A stretch of DNA of 30,896 nucleotides from Streptomyces sp. NRRL S-118 (GTDB lineage Bacteria; Actinomycetota; Actinomycetes; Streptomycetales; Streptomycetaceae). This document shows positions 29,817 to 30,896 of this stretch, piece by piece (the first letter of the stretch is position 1; each line of letters opens with the position of its first letter). The stretch spans positions 53,514 through 84,409 of the forward strand of contig NZ_KL591011.1 of the NCBI RefSeq assembly GCF_000716335.1, read 5' to 3'. The position numbers were made by a program, and so were the translations under genes. The notes under the pieces were generated by a model. The model saw only the letters and a program-made list of their open reading frames with translations. It did not search any database and was not told where the DNA came from.

Positions 29817-29871
29817 CGGCCCGACTGGCAGGCTCTGACCGACCAGTTCGGCCACGACCCGGGGGGCCCCG

Positions 29872-30783
29872 ATGCCTGCCAGCGATCCGTACACCGTGCA
29901 GCTCACACCCGGAGCGCACGCCTACATCCAGCCGGACGGCGGCTGGTGCCTCAACAACGCCGGCTTCATCAGCGACGGCGAGACCACGGTCCTCGTGGAC
30001 ACCGCCGCCACTCAGCGGCGCGCCCTGCACCTGCGCGAGACGCTGCGGGAGCACGGTGTCCCGCTCCCCCGGATCGTGGTGAACACCCACCACCACGGCG
30101 ACCACACCTACGGCAACTCCGTCTTCACGCCCGGGGCGACCGTCGTCGGCCACGCGGCCTGCCGGAGCGAGGTGCTCGCGGCGGGGCGCCAGCTGCACCT
30201 GGTCTGGCCGCAGACCGACTTCGGCGACATCCGCGTGACGGCGCCGTCGCTGACGTACGAGGACCGTCTCACGCTGTTCGTGGGCGGCACCGAGGTGCGG
30301 CTGATCCACCCCGGCGTGGCGCACACGGCCGGCGACACGATCGTCCACCTGCCGGAGCAGTCCGTCGTCTTCACCGGGGACCTCGTCTTCAACGGCGGGA
30401 CGCCGTTCCTGGCGACCGGCTCGCTGCGCGGTTCGCTGCGCTCCGTCGAGGTGCTGCGCTCGCTCGGCGCGCGGACGGTCGTGCCCGGGCACGGGCCGCT
30501 CGCCGACCCCTCGGCGTACGACGCGACCGAGCGCTACCTGCGGTACGTCGCCCGGCTCGCCGAAGAGGGGCACGCGAAGGGCCTCACGCCCCTGGAGGTG
30601 GCCCGCGAGGCGGACCTGGGCGAGTTCGCGGCCTGGCGCGAGAGCGAGCGGCTGGTGGCCAATGTGCACCGGGCGTACGCCGAGCTGAACGGCGAGCCGG
30701 AGGGCTCGCCGCTCGACGTGGCGGCGGTCTTCGGCGACATGTCGGCGATGAACGGCGGCGTACCGGTCGCCTGCCACGCCTGA
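29872..30783 (+). CDS. MBL-fold metallo-hydrolase
   Basis: The 303-residue protein has a complete dizinc site: H73-x-H75-x-D77-H78 in NTHHHGDHTYGN, the histidine in GVAHTAGD, the aspartate in VFTGDLVFNGG, and the histidine in VPGHGPL. The fold and short length point to a general hydrolase (lactonase, thioesterase or similar); nothing indicates a beta-lactamase, as there is no signal peptide. The C-terminal 70 residues are helical (YLRYVARLAEEGHAKGLTPL). The ATG at 29872 has a GGGGGG purine run 6 bases upstream. It may share a transcript with the His-rich gene. Confidence 0.93.
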   Translation: MPASDPYTVQLTPGAHAYIQPDGGWCLNNAGFISDGETTVLVDTAATQRRALHLRETLREHGVPLPRIVVNTHHHGDHTYGNSVFTPGATVVGHAACRSEVLAAGRQLHLVWPQTDFGDIRVTAPSLTYEDRLTLFVGGTEVRLIHPGVAHTAGDTIVHLPEQSVVFTGDLVFNGGTPFLATGSLRGSLRSVEVLRSLGARTVVPGHGPLADPSAYDATERYLRYVARLAEEGHAKGLTPLEVAREADLGEFAAWRESERLVANVHRAYAELNGEPEGSPLDVAAVFGDMSAMNGGVPVACHA

Positions 30784-30822
30784 GACCCCGGGCCGACGGC
30801 CCCTGCGAGCGGCGTGCGGCTC

Positions 30823-30841
30823 CCCGCCCGGCCAGGGCGGG
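30823..30841 (+). terminator. hairpin after the MBL gene
   Basis: A 7-bp perfect stem CCCGCCC/GGGCGGG with a 5-base loop lies 40 bases past the stop codon. A second small dyad, GGGCC/GGCCC, precedes it. Confidence 0.4.
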
Positions 30842-30857
30842 CCGGCTCCGGCCACAC

Positions 30858-30896
30858 GGCAGGCGGCAGGCGGCAGGCGGCAGGCGGCAGGCGGCA
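30858..30896. repeat. 7-bp tandem repeat (GGCAGGC), cut by the window end
   Basis: GGCAGGC is repeated about 5.6 times without a mismatch and runs off the edge of the window. The true copy number is unknown. Confidence 0.95.

Overview
The window looks like chromosomal DNA of a Streptomyces species or a close relative. It is very GC-rich, third codon positions are almost all G or C, two chaplin genes of the aerial-hypha coat are present, and many genes are actinobacterial families (DUF3090, the SCO1664 family, DUF5703, an F420-dependent LLM oxidoreductase). From memory of S. coelicolor, the backbone (SCO1664-type block, the chpC-chpH pair, gntR-gntK-gntP) keeps a conserved order. That synteny is recalled, not computed.

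Left part (1-8.1 kb): the 5' end of an SCO1664-family gene, DUF3090 and a histidine phosphatase run leftward. Divergent from them is corA. A ferritin-like diiron protein and an F420 oxidoreductase follow, both leftward. Then comes a translationally coupled pair: an aldo/keto reductase and a RecD2-like protein whose ATPase motifs are degraded.

Middle (8.1-19.9 kb): an unknown acidic protein lies back-to-back with a 62-residue DUF5703 gene. Next are a long, sortase-anchored chaplin with a (PGN)11 stalk, a short chaplin, an M20 peptidase and tRNA-Leu(GAG). A xylose module follows: a ROK regulator, xylA diverging from xylB, and a ruined GH31 alpha-xylosidase remnant coupled to xylB. After it come an RluA-type pseudouridine synthase and a CotA/phenoxazinone-synthase-like multicopper oxidase homologue that has lost most of its copper ligands.

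Right part (19.9-30.9 kb): an AnsP-like permease, then gntR divergent from gntK-gntP (gluconate uptake and phosphorylation, with a perfect palindrome beside gntR). A VOC protein, an FAD-dependent dehydrogenase, a Nudix hydrolase, a coupled pair of DUF202 membrane proteins and an MDR oxidoreductase follow. The window ends with a histidine-rich metal-binding protein built from an internal duplication, an MBL-fold hydrolase, and a 7-bp tandem repeat cut by the window edge.

Strongest leads: (1) the multicopper oxidase homologue with systematically lost ligands; (2) the RecD2-like protein with lost ATPase motifs; (3) about ten genes whose -10 box ends 6-7 nt before the start codon, predicting leaderless mRNAs; (4) the collapsed alpha-xylosidase in the xyl operon; (5) the duplicated His-rich protein. 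No phage, insertion sequence, CRISPR array or biosynthetic gene cluster was seen.
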